Notes under the pieces: generated by a model
Told to the model about the DNA's origin: nothing
What the model saw: the letters and a program-made list of their open reading frames with translations, nothing else
Database searches by the model: none
Position numbers and translations under genes: made by a program
Part shown: positions 9,746-19,807 of the stretch, piece after piece
Layout of the letters: every line of letters starts with the position of its first letter
Numbering within the stretch: the stretch's first letter is position 1
NCBI RefSeq assembly: GCF_026210795.1
Contig: NC_089459.1
Coordinates: 806,001-870,000 of the forward strand
Length of the DNA: 64,000 bases
Direction: 5' to 3'
From: Rhizophagus irregularis
Lineage: Eukaryota > Glomeromycota > Glomeromycetes > Glomerales > Glomeraceae

Positions 9746-12022
9746 ATGTTGTCAGGAGTAGTGTCAAATGTATTAATCTATGTTGTATTAGCAATATTCT
9801 TAGGAATTGGAATTTACGCAGGATATAAGAAAACAAAAAATAAATCTGATTATCTTTCCTCATTGGGTACTCAAAATGCAGTCGCTCTAGGTTCTAATTG
9901 GTTTGCTTCAAGTAAGAACTTAATTATATGAAGAAAAAGATCCGTTTGAGAAAATTTTTGAGGCGGCGGGTTTGTATAACAGTGTATTTATACGCTGTAC
10001 AGGTAAGGTGCTCCATCAATGAAAGTGCCAATTATTGAGACTCGTTTGATGTTATGTAATAATTCGAGGGATTCTTATTATTCATGTAAATTATTCGCCT
10101 TTCGTTGCTGCAAATAATGTGTATATAAATTTTCTTTTTTTTGCATTCATGATCCAGTAATTACTCTTGAATATTTATATAATATCTTTCGATTCTCTGA
10201 TAAAAATTAATAAAATTTGGATTGGTACTACGGGTGCTCAACCTTTCATGTGTTTTTAAAATAAAAACTGAAAGGTTGGGCTGAGAAAGCACCGTTAACT
10301 ACCTGATCAGGGTAATACCTGCGTAGGGAAGCTGCCACTTCAAATACTCTTTTCATTTACGTTCGGGTTTCATTATTTTATTCTTTTCTTTTTAGGTATC
10401 GGTTCATCTATATTATATTCTTTTCCCGAAGTTGGTACCATAGCAGGATTATTAGGCGTAATTATGTATGCTTTTGGAAGTATTATACCTTTATTTGTAT
10501 TTGCATGGCTTGGACCTTTGATTAGGAAAAAATGTCCCGAAGGATTTACTTTGACCCAATTTGTTCTGGAAAGATTTGGACGCTTTAATCAAATTTATGT
10601 TTCTTTAATGTCAATTGCTTATATGTTTTGCTTTATGATAAGCGAGTTATCAGCTGTTGGCAATATTTTGGTGACATTGACGGGTGTAGATAAACTTGCT
10701 CCAGTTATTTGCATCGCAATAGTTACAACTCTTTACACTGGTACTTATCAAGATTCAAAAAAAAAGTTCTTTTCTTTTACTTCATTCGAAATTAAAAATT
10801 TTATTATTTTAAATAGGATATGGAGGTTTACGTGCATCCTTGATTACGGATAATATTCAAGGATGGGCTATTATTTTACTTGTTGTGTTGTCTATAATTG
10901 GATTGGCAACTTCAATAAGAATTGAGAAATCAGTTATTGATAATTCCGACCTCTTGAAATCAAATTCTTTAGGATGGCAACTACTTTACATCATGCCCGT
11001 TGCAGTCTCATTCGCGACACTTTTCCACGAGGTATCTAATGAATATTACATACATTTTTATTAATCTCTCTCTTCTTAACCTCGGCTCTTTTCTGCTTTT
11101 GTTAAGGGTTTCTGGCAACGCGCATTTTCATCAAAGAATGATCGTGAATTGCGTCTTTCCGCAGTTTATGGTTCAATTATGTTATTTCCTGTTCTTGTAT
11201 TTCTCGGTCTCACCGGAATGATAGCTGTATGGGCTGGATTATGGCCAGGAGAGGAAAATTTAGAATCATATTTAGCATTTTTCACTTTATTTAAAGTATT
11301 ACCAGATTGGGTTAGCGGAATTACTGTAGTGTTAGCCGTTAGTATGAGTTGTGCTGCTTATGATACATTAATTAGTGCGACAACAGCTAACTTTTCAAAT
11401 GACATATTTAACAATCGTCTTCCATTGAATGTTACTCGTTTTTTATCACTTATTGCTAATGTTCCAGCTGGTAAGAAGAAACCCTTTTTTTTAAGTGATA
11501 TTATTAATTTTTATTAACTCAATCCGTATTTTGGTAGTTTATTGGGGATTGAAAGATTTAGACGTGTTGAGAGTTTTTCTTATTGCAGATCTATTGGCAG
11601 CATCCACAATGCCTCCAATATTATTAGGTTTAATAGATTCGCTATACTTTCTCAACTGGATCGACGTATTATTGGGAGGCATAGGAGGTTTATTCGGTGT
11701 CTTCATCTTTGGTTCAATTTTCTATCATAATGCTAAAGACGGAATTGAATTAATTGGTCTACCTTTAGGGCTTTATATTACTGATTATAGTGTATTGGGA
11801 GCATTTATTGTTGCACCTTTATCTTCAATTTTCTTTACTTTCCTTTCTTTTGGTGTAAGATTGATTAGTATGTGGGTATTTACTAAAATTAGGGGAGAAG
11901 AGTTTGTGTTTCCCAAGAAGCCTGAAGTTGTTGATACTAAGAAATATGCTGGTAATAAATTTAAGGATGATACGGAAATTATTCAATCTTCTGACCCTGA
12001 TGAAATAGAAATTAGAGGATAA
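9746..12022 (+). CDS. Sodium:solute symporter family transporter, candidate DUR31-type thiamin transporter
   Basis: Five exons (9746-9911, 10396-10740, 10817-11031, 11107-11470, 11538-12022) join in frame to 524 residues. The product is a polytopic membrane protein with about a dozen hydrophobic segments. The first segment is followed by a YAGYKKTKNKSDY loop typical of the SSF/SSS family, then NWFASS and TDNIQGW. The C-terminal tail (KKYAGNKFKDDTEI...) is polar. Introns 2-4 are 66-76 nt, but intron 1 is 484 nt and houses a TPP riboswitch. This supports thiamin or a thiamin-related substrate, because DUR31-type members of the same superfamily in Candida transport thiamin and carry intronic TPP riboswitches. 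An in-frame ATG at 9647 exists, but the codons between read through a poly-T leader, so 9746 is preferred. Substrate specificity is inferred. Confidence 0.88.
9991..10008 (+). promoter_or_regulatory. Alternative 5' splice site complementary to the riboswitch
   Basis: CAG|GTAAGG at 10000-10008 is a consensus donor 91 nt downstream of the coding donor at 9912 (A|GTAAGA). CAGGTA (10000-10005) is the exact complement of riboswitch TACCTG (10316-10321), and TACG (9991-9994) complements the adjoining CGTA (10322-10325). Splicing from this site keeps an in-frame TGA at 9929-9931 and would truncate the protein to 61 residues. Ligand-bound and donor-masking folds would be mutually exclusive. Confidence 0.65.
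10224..10336 (+). ncRNA. TPP riboswitch (THI element) within intron 1
   Basis: The consensus is unmistakable. The P2 strands are GGTGCT (10233-10238) and AGCACC (10288-10293). P3 is a perfect 10-bp stem, CAACCTTTCA (10239-10248) with TGAAAGGTTG (10269-10278), extended by GTTTTTA/TAAAAAC. The conserved GGCTGAGA is at 10279-10286. The P4/P5 side reads ACCTGATCAGGGTAATACC, then TGCGTAGGGAAG. A short P1 can form between GGTA (10224-10227) and TGCC (10333-10336). The element ends 59 nt before the acceptor, in the sense orientation. In fungi such elements control alternative splicing. The one soft spot is the J2/4 region (TTAACTA rather than TGAA). Confidence 0.95.
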
Positions 12023-12962
12023 TTTAATTTTCTTCGCGAAAAGTGTATTTTAATCATCTAAAGAATATTTTATGTATTATTAATTTTATTTATTTATTCA
12101 ATTATTTATTTTTATGACTATCGAATAAAATTATCAATCGAATTATTACATCGTAATTTCGATTTAGCAATATACTGTACAATTGACAAGTGAAAGCGCC
12201 ACACAAGTATCTACATGAGTATACGTAACTTTCCGCTAACGCTAAGTCGTTCCATTAAATGTTCTTTTCGTAAAAGAAATAAATTATGATGTAAGATAAT
12301 GAATAAGGTGGATCAAATATTTGTTTTTCAAAGTTTGAGAGAAAATAAAATTTTCTAATATATAAATAATTTAGGTTCTATTTCTTGCAAATTTTTTTTC
12401 TTTTTCTTTTTTCCTAACAAATGTTTTTTTTAAAAAAAAATTCTTTCATATTCTAATTGTATATATTTTATTTAAGGTCTATTCGGTGTTTGTTTTGTTT
12501 TTCTTTATTCACAATTTTGCTTGAAAAGCTGCAATTGGATCGGATATATTATATCAAAATTAATGAGATCAATAAAAGCAATCTCATGTTCATAATAAAA
12601 TTAACGGAATTGGGGGATAACTGATATAACAACTGGGCAGGAAGGACTACGTAGGAATGTGGCAAGTGATCACACTTTACACGCTTAAATATGTCAAAGA
12701 TGAATTAATCATAATAGTGAAGTATAAGCGTTTTTATAATGCTCGATACGTGTTCTTAATTAATAATATAATTTTAGGATTTGATACTAGAATTGACTTT
12801 TAAGAAGAAATATTTGAAATTTAACGAAAAATCATAGTGCATCCTATAGACCTGCAAAACCAAATAATCGATTAAACGAGATATATATATATATACAAAT
12901 TAACAAATAATCTGCAATTAATTAATTATATTTTATTTTGATTAAAGTAGAGAATTTTTAAT
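12023..12962. other. Intergenic between the convergent symporter and ELP3 genes
   Basis: This 940-bp AT-rich stretch lies between two 3' ends. It has AATAAA-like signals just after the symporter stop (near 12124) and a short (AT)n run near 12883. No gene seen. Confidence 0.5.
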
Positions 12963-14682
12963 TTAAATTAAAATTTTTGACATATAAGGACCATCTAAAG
13001 TATAACCTAATTTTTGATAATATTTTCTTACGCCAATACCACTAATAACAGCTAATTTAGAACTACCGTGTTCAAACTTAGCAATTCTTTCAGCTTCCTC
13101 CATTAATAAAGTACCATACCCTTGATGTTGAAATTTAGTAGGATCTCTATTATGCATAGGTACAACACTACCATAAACATGTAATTCTCTAACAATAGAA
13201 GTAGGACAAGAAGTTAATTCGGGACGAAAGGTGGTCGAAGAACATTTTCTTAATCTTAAAAGACCTATTAAAATATCTTGTTTCGGATCTTCATATGATA
13301 AAAACGTTTCCCATCCACCATTTGCTACATAATCTCTTCTTATTAACTCAACCTCATCAGGTCTAACTTTATTATGAATATCAACAATACCAACTTCTCT
13401 CGTTCTAACATCCCTACATTCAATACCTAAATCTTTCATTCTATTTAATGCTAATTCACGTAAATTTCCATGTTCAACGCCGGAAGTTACTAATGGCATT
13501 GGAATGTCTCTTTGAACACGATATACTCTTGTCCATGGAGGTACCAAAGCCAATATTCTCGCCACTAAATCAACTAATGCGTTTGGAGTATAATTTTTGT
13601 ATCTTCCCGTTCTCCATAATTCGTATAAACCAGTTCCACGAATTACCAAAGTAGGGTAAATTTTCAATCCATCTGTACGAAATGCTGGATTTTCAAAATA
13701 TTCTTTAAATTGCTCCAAATCACGTTCCATTCCAACATTTGGTAAATCAGGCATCATGTGAGAAACTACCTTATATCCACAATCTTTTGCTAATTGAAAT
13801 GTCTCTATAACAGCTTTAACAGTGTGACCTCTATTTGTGTCTCTCGCAACATCCTCGTATACACTTTGAACTCCAATTTCCAATCTAGTACATCCATATC
13901 TCAACATTTGACTTAAATGAGGTTTAAGACAATAATCAGGACGTGTCTCAATCGTGATCCCAATACATTTTGTCATGCTTTGCTCAGAATATCTTACAGA
14001 CTCATCAACATCATTTGTTGTATGTCCCGATAATGCATTATGTAGATTAGCAATAAACCAATTTCTATAGTCTTCAGGTAATGACATAAATGTACCTCCC
14101 ATTACAATATATTCAACTTTATCCACATTATGCCCGAGACTTTTTAATTGATCAACTCTTCCTCTTGCTTGTTCCAACGGATCATATCTTGCCCTTATAG
14201 CTCTCATACTAGTTGGTTCATATCCCGTATATGATTGTGTAGAATATTCGAAATCAGAATCTGGTCCTCCCGGACAATATACACAAACATTTCCTGTTAC
14301 TGCAATATGTGGGCATCTATGTGGTTTACACATAACTGCTACTATCGCAATCCCTGAAGCTGTTCTAACGGGTTTCGCTTTAAGCTTAGGCAATAATGCC
14401 TGTTTATATTGTTCGGGTATAGCTGCTATAATATCAACTAATTTTGGTTGATTATTCAATTTATTCAAACGAGAATATTTAGTCTTCAATCCATTTAAGT
14501 TAACGTCTTTTGAATTCTCTTGCGCTATTATTAATTCATTAACTATTTCACTACAAGCTTTAACCATTAATTCGGCCTACACATTATAAATAAAAAATTA
14601 GTTACTAAACTATGAATGGTGAATAACGCAATAGAATGTTACTGCAAACCTGAGTTGGCCCTTTTTTGTTTTTTGTAGCCAT
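12963..14682 (-). CDS. ELP3: Elongator complex acetyltransferase/radical SAM subunit
   Basis: The exons are 14650-14682 and 12963-14576, separated by a 73-nt intron (donor GTTTGC, acceptor GTGTAG), giving 548 residues, close to the family length. The tiny first exon supplies [11 protein letters not shown]; without it the frame would start inside the N-terminus. The radical SAM cluster cysteines are 99, 109 and 112 (C-x9-C-x2-C), followed by [20 protein letters not shown]. The C-terminal GNAT domain shows [16 protein letters not shown] and KLGY. Elongator makes the wobble-uridine cm5U modification of tRNAs. All key residues are present. Confidence 0.97.
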
Positions 14683-15191
14683 AATTTGTTATATAGAAAA
14701 GAAAAAAACGAGATTTTTTTTTTTTTACAATACCATATTTACTGCGAAATCATGTGATAATCATGTGCATTATAATACCCTTAACTCTAAAGAACCGGCA
14801 AAATAAATCCGGATTGATCGAAAACAAACCCAAAATTTAATAACGGCAAATTTTTTATGTAATTTTATTAACATAATAATACAAGAGAAAAAGGACGAAT
14901 TGTGTCAATTATATTATTGTGTTGAAAGATTAACTTATTGTTTATTGAAATAAACCCAATAAAGTAAAAAAAATAAAAATAGATTCTAATAATCTAATTT
15001 ATAAAGATTGATTTTTTAAAAAAAATCTGAAATATTTAATAAAAAAATAAATAAAATTATATTTTTAAATCGAAGATTATAAAAGGTCTATGTATATCTT
15101 CAATTATGTGATAATCGTCCTCTCCCAATATCTAACATGTAATTCTGAAAAATGAAATAAATAAAATAAAATTTATAAGTTATAAATTACC
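14683..15191. other. Intergenic upstream of ELP3
   Basis: About 500 bp of very AT-rich DNA between the ELP3 start and the 3' end of the kinase gene, both on the minus strand. It should contain the ELP3 promoter. No further gene seen. Confidence 0.5.
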
Positions 15192-16596
15192 TTAAATTTG
15201 GCAACTTTCTAGGTTGTTGTCATTGTATGATTCAATGCTTGTAAAAATTCGGGAAGAATATGTCGAATGTGTAGAATATGTAGAAGATGTAGGATGTATT
15301 GAATTTGTGCCGCTTCTACTTGAAGGTACTCTTGAAGGTATAGTCGTCTTATTTGTTTTATTTTTTTTATTTTCTTTATCCGCTTTTCTAATTTGTTTAA
15401 TTAATTCACTCCGATTATTTGCTTTATTTTCAGATTCTCCTATCATTCCATGTAAAATGAATTTGAGTTCTCCTGCTGTTGGTCGGTTTGAAGGTTTTAG
15501 ATCTATACATCTATTAAATAAATCCAAAATTAATTGGGGTACTGCAATATTAAATTTTAAATTTATTTCCCCTCTACAAACTTCAAGGCCAAAACTAAAA
15601 TTCGAGATTATATCATGACCATGATACGGAGGTAATTCTGAAATTACTTCATACATAATAATTCCAAAACTATATATATCGCAAGCTTTAGTATAATTTT
15701 CTCCTCGTAGAAGCTCGGGGGCTATATAGTGTATCACACCATATATTTCATTTTTTTCAGTATTGGTATGATTTGCAGGTTTACATAATCCCATATCAGT
15801 TATACAAGTAATATCTTCGCGATCGTCGTGAATTAGTATGTTACCACTATGTAAATCTCGATGAATAAAATTTTCATGAATTAGGCTAAGTCCAAGTGCA
15901 ATATTATGAAGAAGATTAATCTTGTTTTTCCATCTTAATTCTTTGCGATTCTTTTTAGATAAATAATTTCGTAAACTTCCATTCTCCGCATATTCCAAGA
16001 CCATCATATAATTTTTTGATTCTGGATCTTGAGTTATTCCATATAACTTAATAATATATGCTGAATCAAGTTTCCTATGACATGTAATCTATGTGTATGT
16101 ATATGTTATGTATGTATATATAATACATATAATATATTAAAGTTAGTATAAATTGGTGTTTTAAAAAATACACGAAATTTCATTAAATGATATACTCTAC
16201 CTCGTTAATAAAATCAAATTTAACATCTTTTGAATTAAATAAACTTTTCAAAGCTATGAATTCATTTGGACGATTTCTATCCCAATCTTTTCTTTCATCA
16301 TTCCATTCACGTATCCATCCATCCTTCCATTTTGCTTTATAGACTTCGCCAAACCCGCCTTTTGCAAGATATTTAATATCATAAAATCTTTCATGTGGCA
16401 TCCACTCTAATACTTCATAATGTGCTTTTGCGGATAACTGAGCATTTTGAATAAATTTATCAATATCTTTATTATCGCTTGTCCAATTTTTAAAATTTTG
16501 TTTAAAATGTTTTGCATTACATATTCGACACCAATTAAAATCGGTGTTTGCTTGATTACACTTCGAACATTTTTCATATAAATCAAATTGACTCAT
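15192..16596 (-). CDS. TKL-like protein kinase with N-terminal zinc ribbon
   Basis: The exons are 16201-16596 and 15192-16088 (112-nt intron), 430 residues in all. Residues ~10-30 form a paired-cysteine motif (CSKCNQA...WCRIC). The kinase domain (about 70-340) has GGFGEVYKAKW, the lysine in FIALK, HRDLHSGNIL, DMGLCKP in place of DFG, APELL and DIYSFGIIMYEV. The ~75-residue tail is low in complexity (KKNKTNKTT, then Ser/Thr-rich SSTYSTHSTYSS). Catalytic residues are intact, so activity is likely. Kinases with this zinc-ribbon start are a large expanded family in Glomeromycotina; substrates are unknown. Decayed copies of its 5' end and upstream region lie at 17.8-18.1 kb. Confidence 0.9.
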
Positions 16597-16690
16597 TGTA
16601 TTGGTTAGTGAACGTTATTAAGGTTTTTCGGGTTCATTCGTTAGTAAAAATTGAAAATTATATCTTTTATTTATACATAAAACCGAAAAC

Positions 16691-17290
16691 GAAGATCATG
16701 CATTGCAATACGTCATGCAGCAAATGTTGGTTTATCGTCTTAATTTTCATGAGATAATCTTCGTGATTATGCTTAAACTGTATGATTAATTCATTATTAA
16801 ATTAAAAAATATATAATGTAGTCCAGAATTAAAATTCTTTTGAAATAGGAACGCCCACCGTATAATCTGTATTTCTTCTTTATCTATTTCCTGAAATAAT
16901 ATGGAGGCTTTTGGTGTGGAAATCCATGAAAGAGTTCTAAGCAGATATCATTCTCCCTTTTATAAAAGCGATTATGCATATGCCAGTAATTGTTATATTT
17001 TTATGGTATTATGCATAAAATTTCTAATGAAAATCGTAAATATTTTAGTCCTAATTACATTATGTACTGTGTTGTGTGCATGCATAATAATATGAATATT
17101 ATGAAATTTTTTGTCAGTTTAAAAATAAAGATCACCGAATTTTGATAGTACTATATATGGTTTAATAGCTACTTGTTTTTTTTTTTAAAAGTATTGTAAT
17201 TTGTAATGTAATTTGTAAACATATTTTAATTGCTTAGAAAAATCCTTATATAAATAATTCTCGCAATAAAGTTTGACTGGTTAAAATTTT
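16691..17290 (+). repeat. Degenerate repeat block, copy A
   Basis: This block shares ordered motifs with 17455-17790 and 19076-19600. They are GAAGATCATGCATTGCAAT (exact at 16691-16709 and 19076-19094), TTTTCATGAGATAAT, GAACGCCCAC followed by a TATA-like stretch, GAAATCCATGAAA, and a TATGCATA/TGTTATATTTTTATGG segment. It lies directly upstream of the kinase gene. Confidence 0.65.
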
Positions 17291-17454
17291 AATATTAGAT
17301 TTCGGCAGACATGCTTGAATTCAGTATCGACAATGTAACAATATGTATCAGAAGAAAAGGCTGAAAAAACTGAAAGTTTAAGAATTTCATTTAAATGATA
17401 ATAAATATATATATATATATATATATATTTTGTAAGAAAATATAGACTTCGACC

Positions 17455-17790
17455 GGAATTAACATTCCTTTGAGAACGCTCATCATGCAAGCTGTGTAAT
17501 GTCTGTATTTCTCCTACAGAAAGCATACTAACTATTGGCGTAGCATATGTACGCCAGCAATTGTTATATTTATGATATTATGTATGTACATAATAATACA
17601 TATTACGAGATTTTATTCTTTATAATATGACAAACACTTATCAAATTTACACAGTTATTTTAAAGTTTAAAGAATGAATGTTACCTAATTATTCTTTGTT
17701 TTAATAAAGGTGCTGTAAATTGTAATCATATTTAGCTGCTAGAAGTCCTCCTATGAATATTTATATATAAAAAGAAAAAATAAAATTCTT
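17455..17790 (+). repeat. Degenerate repeat block, copy B
   Basis: This truncated copy contains GAACGCTCATCATG, TCTGTATTTCT, a GCCAGCAATTGTTATATTTATG segment and a CATAATAATA run, in the same order as in copies A and C. A (TA)n run at 17406-17428 precedes it. The 81-codon minus-strand frame across 17281-17526 is not a gene. Confidence 0.55.
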
Positions 17791-17984
17791 GTATTAATCT
17801 GACTAATCAACATATAAAATATCTTTTTTGTGCCTAATCAATATTGGAGATTTTGGGAGACATAAATGCTTGGATCCGTAACAAATGCTGCAATATTATT
17901 ATTAATTATGTATCGAAAATAAGTCTGAAATAAAGAATTCAGTTGAATGATAAATATATTGTATAATAAAATACGAAATTCACA

Positions 17985-18130
17985 GGAATTAAATTCCGTC
18001 ATTTGAAGATTTGCATTACCGACTTGTTCGACATCAATTATAATCGGTTTTTCTTGATTACACTCCAAACATTCAAACATTTTTTTTATTATGTTATTTC
18101 GGATTTATTCGTTAGTACAATTTGAAATTA
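17985..18130 (-). pseudogene. Relic of a zinc-ribbon kinase 5' end
   Basis: On the minus strand from 18080 the frame reads FECLECNQEKP and then loses the second cysteine pair. It aligns with KCSKCNQAN at the start of the kinase at 16596. The sequence upstream (TTCATTCGTTAGTA / TTTATTCGTTAGTACA) also matches that kinase's 5' flank. The P-loop and the rest of the kinase are absent. Confidence 0.55.
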
Positions 18131-18289
18131 TTATTATATGCGCTAATCTATAACTTAACAACCTAACTCTAATTTTTGAGACCTAAATTTGTGGGCCAAT
18201 CATACCGACAGTCAAATCACTTGACGCTACGGTAACACTAATCTACGGACAACGAGAAAAGACATAAATAAATACGATACTTAGTCTTA

Positions 18290-19060
18290 TTGAATTTGTT
18301 TTTTAAAAAAATATCCAAGTTAAAGAAGGGCACCTTTATTTGTGAGCAAGAAGTAACCGGTTGCACTTTTCTCGAAACGACAGAAGAAATGTTTGGATTG
18401 AAAGGAGGACCAGCGAAGGTTCCCGCAAAGTTTACTAAAGAATGTGTGAAAAAAAGGAAAAGACCGTATTCTTCGTATTAAGACTTTAACGGATTTACGC
18501 AGTGTCTTAAAGAGATTTAGGATTGATAGTAACAGTCCTTCCGACATTCAATTTACACCGTCTTCTTTGCTAATGGTGATGTAGAATTGCGCAACATGGG
18601 AACTTTAGTTTTTGATGGCAACGAGGCAATGCGTAACGAGTACATTTCATCAATTCTTCATGCTGCACCTCATATTGTCAGGAGAATAACTAGTAAAGAA
18701 ATTAATTTGCTTCTCCAACTTGAAGTTGGGAGTGATGGAATGTTGATTATGTAATAAAGTCACATGAAGAACTTATTCAATACTCGATTAATATAGGTTT
18801 CATTCAAAATGTATCCAATGTGTAAGTGCCCTATAAATTAACAAGAAGGGTGTTGCTTTTGGGGATTGTGAATACCTTTATGGTTACAACAGGCGACAGA
18901 GTAGTATTTTTTATACAGTTCAAGAAAATTTTATGTACAAGTAATAATTCAATCAATATCAGGTTTTCCAAAATTCAGAGTTATACAAAAATGTAAAACG
19001 GGTGTTAGAGGTTATTATTGGTTTATTGAAAGATAGGTTGAGATTAAGAAATCACAAAAA
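18290..19060 (+). pseudogene. Decayed member of a recurrent AM-fungal family (possibly Crinkler-associated)
   Basis: Three ordered blocks sit in different frames. They are GCTFLETTEEMFGLKGGPAK (18290-18481), then ELRNMGTLVFDGNEAMRNEY and SILHAAPHIVRRITSKEI (about 18583-18760) ending in two stops, then VDYVIKSHEEL and finally FGDCEYLYGYN and LYKNVKRVLEVIIGLLKDRL (about 18860-19045). Block order is kept but the frame is broken several times. I recognise the C-terminal blocks as common in Rhizophagus predicted proteins; their function is unknown to me. Confidence 0.55.
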
Positions 19061-19075
19061 ACAGTTTATAAAAAT

Positions 19076-19600
19076 GAAGATCATGCATTGCAATGTGTAT
19101 ACGTTCTTGATTTTCATGAGATAATAATGCTTAAACTGAATACAACATTACGGATGTATGATTGATTATATAGTATTAGAAGAATTACTTAATTTATTAT
19201 TGAATTAAAAAATATACAATAGTTCGAAATTAAAATTTCTTTGAAACGGGAACGCCCACTATATAAGCCGTACATTATCAGAATTTATTTATAGAAATCC
19301 ATGAAAAAAAGGGTTCTGAGCTAAGCGATTAAAGTTAAATTCGCTTTTTTCTGGCGTTACTGTATTATTATCGATTTTGTGAAAGTCATAAAATAAATGT
19401 GAAAATTATGCATTGCAAGTAATTGTTATTTTGTTATGGTATTATTGAAGCATAATAATACAATGATATTTGGTCTTTATGTACTGTATGTTATATATGG
19501 TTAGTATAGTGCATGCATAATATTTTATTTTTTGAAAACGCTAACTTTAATATATAAATAAAGATCAGAAAATTCCACAGTAATGTAGTTTTTTTTTTAA
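19076..19600 (+). repeat. Degenerate repeat block, copy C
   Basis: The motif order is the same as in the block at 16691-17290, including GGGAACGCCCACTATATAAG (19249-19268). A further partial copy at about 19690-19807 (GGAACGTTCACTATATATTGG) forms the presumed promoter of the beta-helix gene starting at 19808. This suggests the repeats are duplicated promoter-bearing segments. Confidence 0.6.
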
Positions 19601-19807
19601 AGTGGATTACCCTTTATTAATATACATTAAATTAATGTATACCTTTTGGTGCTCGGTTTTTTTTTAATAAATACACCGCAAATTGTAATCATGTATCAAA
19701 TTGCTTGACTTTTATAAATAATTTAACTGAAAAGAAATAAACTTTTTTGGAACGTTCACTATATATTGGCCTGTACTCTTCGCATAGAAATAAAAGAATT
19801 CTTTGAT

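Noticed and set aside
17281-17526. 81-codon minus-strand frame with an Ile/Tyr run
   Set aside because: It is a translation of a (TA)n microsatellite within degenerate repeats.
19766-19807. Start of the right beta-helix gene 14 codons upstream
   Set aside because: The codon is TTG, and the segment is promoter sequence shared with the repeat blocks.
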